DNA of 6,626 nt from Candidatus Competibacteraceae bacterium. Lineage in GTDB: Bacteria > Pseudomonadota > Gammaproteobacteria > Competibacterales > Competibacteraceae. This document shows positions 1-6,626 of the stretch, piece after piece; the first letter of the stretch is position 1; every line of letters begins with the position of its first letter. Made by a program: the position numbers and the translations under genes. Location of the stretch: contig JAAUQA010000188.1 in NCBI GenBank assembly GCA_012032855.1, positions 1 through 6,626 of the forward strand, given 5' to 3'. Below the pieces are notes generated by a model that had not been told where the DNA came from, ran no database searches, and was given only the letters and a program-made list of their open reading frames with translations.

Positions 1-550
1 TTCATCGCCCTGGGTTCCTGAAACTGCCGCGATCATCAGCGTGGGTTTGGCGGAAGATCCTTCGCTTTCTCCAGCACCAAGTGTTGAGGCCGACGTTTCT
101 TGGGTAGTTTGTTTCTTCAGCGCCTCTACTTCCCTTGCGCGTGTCGGCCAGCAACGGCGTGATCGAGCGATGATACTTGGAGAGTTCTTTCTGCTGTTCT
201 TCGGTGCGGTCAGCGGGATCGAGAATCACGAGCGCCCGCATCTGGTCAGAAACATCAGCCAGTGCGCGGTGGGCCGCCGGATCGCCCGTGGCAATCGACA
301 GCCGGAACTTTCCGAGGAGGTGCTTCGCGCGCGAGGAGTTTTGATCGAGCTTGAACGTGAGTTTGCTTCCCGGTCCAAATCCAAACGGTCTGCGGGCCAC
401 GAAGATCGCCGTCCGGTTCGTCCGGTTCTTCTCCTCGTAGGCCGCAATCGCCCATCCGGAGTCTTTGTTGTCATCGACCGCCTTGCGGACTTCGTAGCGA
501 TCCATCGAGAAAATCCGCGTAGGCGAGATCGAACGGGACCAGTTCGAACG
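1..550 (-). pseudogene. Internal fragment of a PSD1/DUF1553-type (planctomycete cytochrome C-associated) protein, frameshifted
   Basis: This is a piece of a large secreted protein family (DUF1549 plus DUF1553/PSD1) abundant in Planctomycetota and relatives; its exact role is not established. Read on the minus strand from about 550, the segment starts with FELVPFDLAYADF, then VRKAVDDNKDSGWAI, RRPFGFGPGSKLTFKLDQ and LLGKFRLSIATGDP. It ends with a charged helix (RTEEQQKELSKYHRS, then EVEALKKQ). This order matches the carbohydrate-binding-like stretch and linker that usually lie between DUF1549 and DUF1553. The frame changes twice: an extra base in AAAA at 510-513 and an extra base in CCC at 132-134. 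Removing them gives ADFSMDRYEVRKAVDD and DTRKEVEALKKQ, both sensible continuations. The N-terminal part is cut off at the junction near 545. The frame is still open at base 1, so the C-terminal part would lie outside the window. Family assignment is from remembered motif patterns. Confidence 0.65.
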
Positions 551-560
551 CGGTTTCGTC
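535..560. other. Head-to-head junction between two 5'-truncated genes
   Basis: Protein similarity to the PSD1 family (minus strand) runs up to about 545, and similarity to haloperoxidases (plus strand) begins about 548-556 with RFRPPPPPQWGS. Both genes lose their N-terminal halves here, so at most a few bases separate or overlap the two similarities. I see no insertion sequence, target duplication or integrase site at the join. It is either a chromosomal rearrangement or an artificial join made in assembly. Confidence 0.6.
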
Positions 561-1399
561 CCCCGCCGCCACCGCAGTGGGGGTCCGATGCACCGTATGT
601 CGACGCTACCGGTCGGCAGACCACCAATGAACAAGCTTACCGAGAACAAACCGCCCAAATTCTGCAACTGAACGCAGAATTGACCGAATCCCAGAAAGTC
701 GTTGCAGAATTTTGGGCTGACGGACCACGTAGTGAATCTCCGCCCGGGCATTGGAATCAGCTCGCTCATGGCCTGTCACGACGCGATGGGCATAACCTGG
801 ATGATGACGTGAAGCTGTTTTTTGCACTCAATGCGGCCCTGCTAGATGCGGGAATCGCGGTGTGGGACAGCAAACGCCATTATAATTATGTGCGGCCGAT
901 CTCTGCCATCCACTTTCTGTATGCTGATCAAACCATCCGCGGCTGGGGAGGACCGAATCGCGGCACCATAGATATGCCCGGGCGAGATTGGCAGCCCTAT
1001 CAACAACAAACGTTCATCACACCCGCCTTTCCTGAATATCTTTCCGGGCACAGTGTATTCAGTGCTGCGGCAGCAACCGCGCTTACTTTATTCACCGGTA
1101 CGGATCGATTTTTCGATGGGGTAACTCGCACCGGCCAAGATATTGACGGTGACGGCGAAGAGGATTTGCTGGGAGAATTTTTGTTCCGGGCGGGAAAAGG
1201 ATTTTATGAACAGGGACCCAACACGGATATCGTACTGCGTTGGCCCACCCTCAAGGATGCTGCCGACGAAGCCGCTTACTCCAGGCGCTATGGCGGTATT
1301 CATTTTCAAGACGGCGATCTGCGGGGTCGGGAACAGGGTCGTCAAGTGGGTCAAGCCGCCTTTGCTAAGGCCCAGCAGTATTGGCTACCGACCCCGTAA
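551..1399 (+). CDS. Vanadium-dependent haloperoxidase-like PAP2-superfamily protein, N-terminally truncated
   Basis: This looks like the C-terminal ~282 residues of a vanadium haloperoxidase-family protein (usually about 450 residues), which uses bound vanadate and peroxide to oxidise halides. Some relatives are acid phosphatases. The three active-site motifs are present: KX6RP (K-R-H-Y-N-Y-V-R-P, nt 872-898), SGH (nt 1043-1051, in PEYLSGHSVFSAAA) and SRX5H (S-R-R-Y-G-G-I-H, nt 1280-1303). FWADGP followed by PPGHWNQLAHG is also typical. Similarity begins with RFRPPPPPQWGS at about 551. The open frame continues to nt 41, but that extension is antisense to the neighbouring PSD1 fragment and is not part of this protein. 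No start codon or signal peptide can be assigned. A DxDGDGxxD stretch lies between the second and third motifs (nt 1139-1165). The gene converges on the response regulator with 29 bases between stop codons. Halide specificity cannot be read from the sequence. Confidence 0.85.
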   Translation, partial: RFRPPPPPQWGSDAPYVDATGRQTTNEQAYREQTAQILQLNAELTESQKVVAEFWADGPRSESPPGHWNQLAHGLSRRDGHNLDDDVKLFFALNAALLDAGIAVWDSKRHYNYVRPISAIHFLYADQTIRGWGGPNRGTIDMPGRDWQPYQQQTFITPAFPEYLSGHSVFSAAAATALTLFTGTDRFFDGVTRTGQDIDGDGEEDLLGEFLFRAGKGFYEQGPNTDIVLRWPTLKDAADEAAYSRRYGGIHFQDGDLRGREQGRQVGQAAFAKAQQYWLPTP

Positions 1400-1428
1400 A
1401 TTAACTTGCTGAGCGATACCTAGCGCGG

Positions 1429-2112
1429 CTAGCGGGGCGTGCAGAATTTGTAGCCGACCCCGCGTACCGTTTCGATAGCTTCTCCGATACAGCCGAGTTT
1501 CTTACGTAATCGACCGACATAGACGTCGACCACATTGGTCATGGGATCTTCGTTGATGCCCCAGACCGCATTTAAAATTCGTTCGCGGGAAAAAATCTTA
1601 TCCGGATTGTCCAGCAGCAGTTTGAGGATCTCGCGTTCCTTACTGGTCAAGTCGATACGCTGCCCATCATAGGTAACCTCCAGCGATCGGGTATCGAAAC
1701 ACAGTGCGCCGCTGCGTAGCTCATGTGTTTCAAGCTCCCGGGTCTCGAAACTACGGGCGCGCCTCGCCAGCGCTTCGATCCGGGCGACCAGTTCGTCGAA
1801 ATTGAACGGTTTCGGTAGGTAATCATCGGCCCCCAGACGTAGTCCCGCGACTCGGTCATCGACCGCATCCAAGGCAGTGAGCATCAATACCGGGGTCAAG
1901 TTTTTGCCGGCCCGCAAGCGCCGGCACACGTCTTGACCGCTAATGCCCGGCAACATCAAATCCAACACGACTACATCGAAATCGTCGCGGGCCAGCAGAT
2001 TCAACGCCGTTTCTCCGTCTGAGGCAACCGTGACGGTCCAGCCTTCGGCTTTCAGACCGCGCTGAATGAAATCGGCCACCCGCGCCTCATCTTCGACTAC
2101 CAGTAGATTCAT
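1429..2112 (-). CDS. OmpR/PhoB-family two-component response regulator
   Basis: A complete 227-residue DNA-binding response regulator, the usual length for the family. The receiver domain (about 1-113) has the acidic pair E7/D8, phospho-acceptor D51 (VVVLDLMLPG), T79 and K101 (KPF). The winged-helix output domain (about 130-225) shows LTSKEREILKLLLDNP, the ERILNAVWG recognition region, NVVDVYVGRLRKKLG and a final RGVGYKF. Its ATG overlaps the stop of the upstream histidine kinase by ATGA (2109-2112), so it is almost certainly that kinase's partner and is translated by coupling. It is the last gene of the four-gene operon. Unlike the two genes before it, it is uninterrupted. The subgroup (CusR/QseB-like) cannot be fixed by eye. 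Targets are unknown, but the repeats upstream of the operon are a candidate site for autoregulation. Confidence 0.95.
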   Translation of the reverse strand: MNLLVVEDEARVADFIQRGLKAEGWTVTVASDGETALNLLARDDFDVVVLDLMLPGISGQDVCRRLRAGKNLTPVLMLTALDAVDDRVAGLRLGADDYLPKPFNFDELVARIEALARRARSFETRELETHELRSGALCFDTRSLEVTYDGQRIDLTSKEREILKLLLDNPDKIFSRERILNAVWGINEDPMTNVVDVYVGRLRKKLGCIGEAIETVRGVGYKFCTPR

Positions 2113-3725
2113 GATACGGCCTTCAACGGTGGACGATTTGGGAGCGCGAATGAAACGGTCAGCCCCTGACCCGGCACGCTGGTAAGCGAGATCTTGCCGC
2201 CATGCGCTTCGACGATGGCCTTGGCGACCGGTAGGCCAAGGCCACTGCCCTGACCGTATCGACTGGCTGCGTTGGAGCCGCGGAAAAACCGCTCGAAGGC
2301 GCGGGCTTGTTCGTCTTCGGCCATACCGGGGCCGTTATCGGAAACAGCGACTAAATACCCTTCAGGCGCTCTATCGAGCCGCACATCGATTTTGCTTCCG
2401 CCGTAACGCAGCGCATTTTCCAATAGAATCATGACTACCTGTCTAATGCGACCCTCATCGCCCCGGATAAGCGCCTTATCCACCGTCGTGGCAAAAGATA
2501 CGACATTCCCCTCTGGAAAACTGCGGTGTTCGCTGATAAAGCGCTGCAACAGACCGGCAAGATCAATAGCCTCAACTTTGAGCCGGGATTCGCCAGCCTC
2601 GCGGCGGGCGACGAATAACAAATCATCGACCAACCGTGCTGTGTGATCCGCGGCATCCCGGCACCGCCCCAGTGCTTCACGATACACTTCCGGTGGTTTG
2701 GGCTGGCCGCGCAACGCAATATCTGCTTCGCCGCGATGATAGTCAAGGGCGTGCGCAGTTCGTGACTGACATCGGCGAGCAGACGTCGGCGATTGGCCTC
2801 GCTCACTTTGAGAGTATCCAGCAATCGCTTGAGCTCAACCGTTCGGTGCGCCACCGCCTTCTCAAGCCGTGTGTTGGATTGGGTCAGCTGTTCATTGGTT
2901 TGCGACAGTGCCATCTCGCGAGATGAAATTTCAGAGGCCATGCGGTTAAAGGCGTGGGCGACATTGCCGAGTTCCAATGGTCCACCGGTTTCAATCCGGT
3001 GCCTGAGTTCGCCCCGTTGCAGTGCCGCGGCACCTTTCGAGCAGCCTTTCTATGGGTTGCTTTATATCGCGCCGCAGGGCCCACAAGCTGGCCAGGGTCG
3101 CAATAGCGGCAATGAGTCCGAATACCAGCGCCATGAACTGGAATCGCTTGAGCTTGGCCGCAGTTTCCTGTCGATTTTCATGCACCTCTTCGGCTTCTTC
3201 CATGACCGCTTCCTCAATAAGCTGGTTAAAGTTCTGGTCAATCTTCACATCAAGCATGGTAACAAGTCGTTGTTTGTATTCCGCATCCAAGCCCGCTTGC
3301 TTCGCTGCAAGAATGTTCTGATGCTCGATTAACAATTCTTCGATATTCCTTTCGATGCGTGCAAGTAGTTCTAATTCTTCGATTTCTTCCTCCCCTACCA
3401 GCTGAATCTCTTGGGCAATCAATTGCCGGATGTAAACGACATCCGACCGTAATGTGTCCAGCAGTCGCTCTTCGCCGGTACCGCGGTCGCGGTTACCGAT
3501 CAGCATCGCGTCGCCGAATTGCTTGAACAGCTGGTAGGTGTGGCTGGAAAGCGCCAAATAGGTTTCGTAGACTTGGTGCGCTAGCTGGGTGCGTTCGAGA
3601 TAAAATGCCGCTTGCCGCGCGCTCCATACCGTCAGCGCGGAACTACCAAACGCGATGCACAGCATCACACCAAACGCCAGATGCAGTTTTGAAATTAGCC
3701 GCATATTGTATTTACGCGAGTTCAT
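2109..3725 (-). CDS. Membrane sensor histidine kinase (HAMP-HisKA-HATPase), interrupted by two single-base shifts
   Basis: Sensor kinase that would autophosphorylate and pass phosphate to the adjacent regulator. With two shifts corrected it is 538 residues: TM1 about 14-35, an acidic helical outer domain about 36-192, TM2 about 196-217, HAMP about 218-270, a coiled linker (LSQTNEQLTQSNTRLEKAV), then the H-box with His321 in DVSHELRTPL. The ATPase domain has the N-box (LLENALRYG), G1 (DNGPGMA), F-box (ERFFRG) and G2 (GSGLGL). The shifts are one extra T in TTT at 3035-3037, which breaks HAMP (corrected ERLLEGAAALQRGELRHRI), and one missing G near 2735 just after the H-box (corrected PLTIIRGEADIALRGQ). 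They cancel. Uncorrected, the protein would stop in HAMP. The start ATG overlaps the exporter's stop by ATGA (3722-3725). Met8 is an alternative start. The signal sensed is unknown. Confidence 0.88.
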
Positions 3726-5398
3726 GCGACCCGGCTGAGCCGAAAGAAGCGGGCAGTCGGACCATCACCCTTGAGTACCGCATCCGGTGGGCCATGTTCA
3801 CCAAGACGACCGCCTTGAATATACCACAGCTTGTCAGCTTGCCTAGCGAGTGGTAAGTCATGTGTAATGATCAAAGTGGTAGCACGCGTTTCCCGGACCA
3901 GCCGCAGAATCAACGCACGACCTTCGACATCCAGGGTATCATCCGGCTCATCAAGCAACAGCAGCTGCGGTTTCGCCAGCAGTGCGCGCACCAAATGAAT
4001 GCGACGCGCTTCGCCCGACGACAGATTCCGTCCACCTTCCGCTAAACGCCCATCCAGACCCCCCAGACGGTCGATGACCTGGCCCAGCCCAAAGTCGCGA
4101 GCGGCGCGTTCAATCGCCTCATCGGAGGGACGCGGTTTAATGCCCAAAGTCAGAGCGCGGCGCAGACTGCCTTTAAGAATCGGCGAACGAGGACCGGTAT
4201 AGGCGATTCTCTTGACCCGCTCGGCTGACGAGAGCGCACGGATATCCCAGCTGTTGAGCGTGACTTGTCCGGTTTTGGCATGTTCTAAACCGGCAGCCAA
4301 CGACAGCAACGTGGATTTGCCGGCGCCATTACCACCCACGATACCAATTATTTCGCCAGGCGCGGCGCTTTGACTGAAAACTAGACAATATACCTGCACT
4401 CACTTGCTCGAAGTTCAGAGTGACAGGTTCAGTGGTGAGTTCGATCGGATCGCCGACCAGCGTTTTCAGCGTAGGCACGTTAAACACGGCGTTGCATTTA
4501 TCGCGGGCGACTTCCCAGGCATGCCGACGGTCCCAGATGTTGGCAAGATCGCGCAACGGTAACGCAACGAGGCTTAGAATAGCGAGCGCCGCAGCGGCTT
4601 CGGCGGGTGCGGCGCCGATATGGTGAGCGGTACCCAGTAGCAGCACGGTGGCTAGCACGGCACCGCAATCGGGTACTGCACGCAATAGCGCGGAGGCACG
4701 CGTTCGTTTGGTTGCTGCCTGGCGTAGCGAACCTGCGTTGTGTTCCAGACGCTTGACTTCTTTGCCGATGCGCCCGATTAGGCGCAATTCCGGCGCGGCT
4801 GGAATCCGCTCGCTCATATCGGCGGCCAGCCGTGCCGTTGGCGGCGCAGACGCCGGTGCAGAGGCCGTAACCGTGGCGCGAGCAGGGCCATTAAACCTAT
4901 CGAGAGCAACAAAGGACCGGCCGCCGCTAAAGCCAGCTGCGGATTGAGCAGCACCAGCGCGGCCAATGCGCCGGGCAATACGATGGACGCGGAAATCAGC
5001 CTAGTCACGCCGGTGCTGACCCAGGACCGTACTGCGGTCAGATCACCCACGAACCGAAGCGCCAGCGCTCCGGACCGGTGCCGCGACACCTCTCGCGCCG
5101 GCATGCGGCTTAAATGGATGAATAGTGCTTTGCGTAGCGATGCCGCGTAGTCTTGGCCCACGCCCTCTCCAAGGGTCCGCTCGACGACACGCAGCGTGGC
5201 GATGGCCACGCCCGCCGTAATAATCAGTGCTAAGGAGCCAAGCGGCAAAGCAGCATCCGATGAAGCGAAGGCGGCAAACACATCGCGGGTTGCGAAGGCC
5301 GCCACGCCGGCAGCGATGGCTTGACCAACCGCCGTTGCGGCGACCAAGGCCACGCCCTTAACGCGGCCTTGGTCTAACAAGTCAGGAAAACGGTTCAT
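3722..5398 (-). CDS. ABC exporter subunit with fused membrane domain and ATPase (CydC-like layout), two single-base shifts
   Basis: After correction this is a 558-residue half-transporter: a six-helix membrane domain (about 1-290) followed by an ATPase domain (about 325-558). It would export an unknown substrate as a homodimer or with an unseen partner. The ATPase has Walker A GGNGAGKS (~355-362), signature LSSGE (~459-463), Walker B LLLLDE (~479-484), D-loop DTLD and H-loop His ~513. The Q-loop glutamine is missing: the segment reads AYTGPRSPILKGS where YVPQ is usual. Frame 1 is broken by a missing C at 4835-4836 (corrected RRQRARLAADMSERIP) and an extra A in AAAA at 4377-4380 (corrected SSFSQSAAPGEI). 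The shifts cancel. The ATGA at 4814-4817 looks like a gene boundary but is internal, because it falls within the cytoplasmic loop of the membrane domain. ATGA overlaps join it to both operon neighbours. CydC identity itself is not supported; only the layout is similar. Confidence 0.85.
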
Positions 5399-6489
5399 GC
5401 GGCTCTCTCATAACCGATCACCGCTTCACTGGGCGCGACCGGTGAAATCGACATAAAACCGCTGACCAGTTCGGTGGCGCAGGCCGGATCGCGCAGCTCG
5501 TCGCGCGATGCGATACGCACTTGAGTAACCGCTTCAGCCTCGGCAATCGCTAGCGGTGAACAAGACACCATGCCGGAGACGGCAAACGGCTCCAATCCCA
5601 GCTGGCGCAGATGAGCTACCCCGCCAACGGCACCCAGCGCATCAGGCGCGGCGAACATGACACCGGAAAAACTATCGCGAATGATCGAAGCACGCAATAA
5701 TTCCGCTGTTTCCAGTTGGAAAATGCCGTCCGCCAGCTCAACCACGGCGACCTCCGCGCCCTCTGCGGCGGCATGTGCGATCAACGCTTTAAAGCCCTCT
5801 TCAATGCGATCGATCGGTTGCCGATAGGTCGAGGCCATGCCCGCGTCGGTGAAATCGGCTACGATTGGAATCCCAGCATCGCGGAACGCATTGTAGTCGC
5901 CGAATGCGCCGGTGCCCGTCGCTTTGATACCGGCCACCTTTAGTCCGGCACGGCTCAGACCATGCGCGAGGCTAACCGCAGCGGTGGTTTTGCCGGCATT
6001 CATCGAAGCGCCAACGACGCCGATGACCGTGATGTCCTTTGGCATGGCCGCCATCGGTAAACTGTAGTTGGCGATATTGATAGTCTCGCCCTGCCGATTG
6101 AGCAGCAATCCCAGCGGTTTTACCCGAGTGGGTTGGATCATCTTGATATGCGCCGCGCGCATCCGGCCCAATAAGCCGCCACCGGCGATTAAATCGGCTC
6201 CCTCGGGGTCCAACTCGGCAACGCCTTCAAATTGATCCGGCGCATAACGGTCTCCGCAAGCCACGACGATATAATCGCCGGTATAGGACTCCGATAGACG
6301 GCCCTCAGCTAACTGGATTTTTCTGTGCTGGCCGAGCGTAATGATTTGCCCCAGTACCAAATCGCCGGGGACCGCGTGGGAAAAATCGGTCGATAAGCCA
6401 ACCACATCGGATTTATTCACCCGCCGCGTGGTGAAGGCCCATTTCGCACTGGCGGGGATAACGTTTGCAGTAATGAGTGACAGGTTCAT
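5395..6489 (-). CDS. BioD/DUF1611-like P-loop NTPase with unrecognised N-terminal domain
   Basis: A complete 364-residue protein that I do not recognise as a named gene. Residues 1-150 form a domain likely rich in beta strands, with PGDLVLGQIITLGQHRKIQL and YIVVACGDRYAPDQFEGV as its most distinctive stretches. From about 153 there is a P-loop domain: ITVIGVVGASMNAGKTT (160-169) has the G-x5-G-K-T spacing of dethiobiotin synthetase and DUF1611 rather than the ordinary Walker A. It is followed by AGIKATGTGAFGD (186-198), ADFTDAGMAST (211-221) and VVELADGIFQLET (249-261), which line up in order with the substrate and metal segments of that class. This suggests ATP-dependent ligase or kinase chemistry on a small molecule, but no substrate can be named. 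No signal peptide or membrane helix is evident, so it is probably cytoplasmic. It is first in the operon, starts behind a good ribosome binding site, and its stop overlaps the exporter start by ATGA (5395-5398). Confidence 0.8.
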   Translation of the reverse strand: MNLSLITANVIPASAKWAFTTRRVNKSDVVGLSTDFSHAVPGDLVLGQIITLGQHRKIQLAEGRLSESYTGDYIVVACGDRYAPDQFEGVAELDPEGADLIAGGGLLGRMRAAHIKMIQPTRVKPLGLLLNRQGETINIANYSLPMAAMPKDITVIGVVGASMNAGKTTAAVSLAHGLSRAGLKVAGIKATGTGAFGDYNAFRDAGIPIVADFTDAGMASTYRQPIDRIEEGFKALIAHAAAEGAEVAVVELADGIFQLETAELLRASIIRDSFSGVMFAAPDALGAVGGVAHLRQLGLEPFAVSGMVSCSPLAIAEAEAVTQVRIASRDELRDPACATELVSGFMSISPVAPSEAVIGYERAA

Positions 6490-6626
6490 GACGTTCTCCG
6501 ATCATTTAAGAAGGAATTGAAAACCGCTTTTGTTGGGCAACAGACTAGGCGCTGGTAGTTAAAAAACGCTTGTCAGTTGCGTGAACCGAACCTGTCAGAA
6601 AGATGAAAAATTTCTAAATCTATTGA
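6490..6626. promoter_or_regulatory. Upstream regulatory region of the operon, with TGTCAG direct repeats
   Basis: No coding frame is supported here. The plus strand carries TGTCAG at 6571-6576 and again at 6593-6598, exactly 22 bp apart, or two 11-bp steps, the spacing used by PhoB/OmpR-type dimers. The repeats read TTGTCAG and CTGTCAG, close to the PhoB half-site CTGTCA. GAACCTGTCA at 6588-6597 also recurs inverted as TGACAGGTTC at 6478-6487, over the first codons of the operon. I could not assign convincing -35 and -10 boxes on either strand. The segment may also serve a divergent plus-strand gene beyond the window. Confidence 0.4.
6494..6499 (-). promoter_or_regulatory. Ribosome binding site of the operon's first gene
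   Basis: On the minus strand GGAGAA lies four bases before the ATG at 6489-6487, with GGAG at 6499-6496. It is the only clear Shine-Dalgarno sequence in the operon; the later genes use ATGA overlaps instead. It supports the chosen start of the P-loop NTPase. Confidence 0.75.

Noticed and set aside
226..627. Other minus-strand frames under the PSD1 fragment, such as a 133-residue arginine-rich frame
   Set aside because: Composition is arginine- and serine-heavy shadow translation. Only the first few residues near 530-550 belong to the real gene, upstream of its frameshift.
1419..1433. Stem CTAGC-GCG-GCTAG between the convergent genes as a terminator
   Set aside because: The stem is only five pairs, overlaps the regulator's stop codon and has no T-run on either strand, so it is too weak to call.
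2109..2714. A stand-alone short histidine kinase starting at TTG
   Set aside because: It would lack the phosphorylated histidine. The missing half lies immediately upstream in another frame and joins with a single-base correction near 2735.
4814..4817. ATGA overlap suggesting that the exporter membrane domain is two separate coupled genes
   Set aside because: It lies inside the cytoplasmic loop of a single membrane domain. Restoring one C at 4835-4836 gives a continuous RRQRARLAADMSERIP, so the ATG is an internal methionine.
6490..6626. Sigma70 promoter for the operon
   Set aside because: CTGACA and TTGCCC hexamers exist on the minus strand, but none has an acceptable -10 box at 16-18 bp, so no promoter boxes are claimed.

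Overview
The window carries two unrelated blocks joined at about nt 540-556. The left part (1-~550, minus strand) is an internal piece of a PSD1/DUF1553-type protein, a family typical of Planctomycetota, Verrucomicrobiota and similar groups. It meets, head to head, a vanadium-dependent haloperoxidase-like gene (~551-1399, plus strand) that has lost its N-terminal part at the same point. Both genes end internally at the join, so this is either a real rearrangement or a chimeric assembly. Reading straight through the plus strand gives a false 452-residue fusion whose first ~170 residues are antisense to the left gene.

The right block (1429-6489, minus strand) is a compact four-gene operon. In order of transcription it encodes a BioD/DUF1611-like P-loop NTPase with an unrecognised N-terminal domain (6489-5395), an ABC exporter subunit with fused ATPase (5398-3722), a membrane sensor histidine kinase (3725-2109) and an OmpR/PhoB-type response regulator (2112-1429). 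All three junctions are 4-base ATGA stop/start overlaps, so the genes look translationally coupled and probably work together. A plausible reading is a two-component system that senses an envelope signal and controls an exporter and its partner NTPase. The substrate is unknown.

The kinase and the exporter are each interrupted by two opposite single-base shifts, and the PSD1 fragment by two more. All six sit in short homopolymers, and family-typical protein sequence resumes immediately in the new frame. I therefore read them as probable sequencing errors and annotate the kinase and exporter as full-length genes of 538 and 558 residues.

The organism is probably a moderately GC-rich Gram-negative bacterium, perhaps a proteobacterium judging from the operon and haloperoxidase. 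This is a guess from protein style. The PSD1 piece would fit a different phylum. The 137 bases upstream of the operon hold a clear ribosome binding site and repeated TGTCAG hexamers 22 bp apart, a possible binding site for an OmpR-type regulator. I found no tRNA, rRNA, CRISPR array or insertion sequence.
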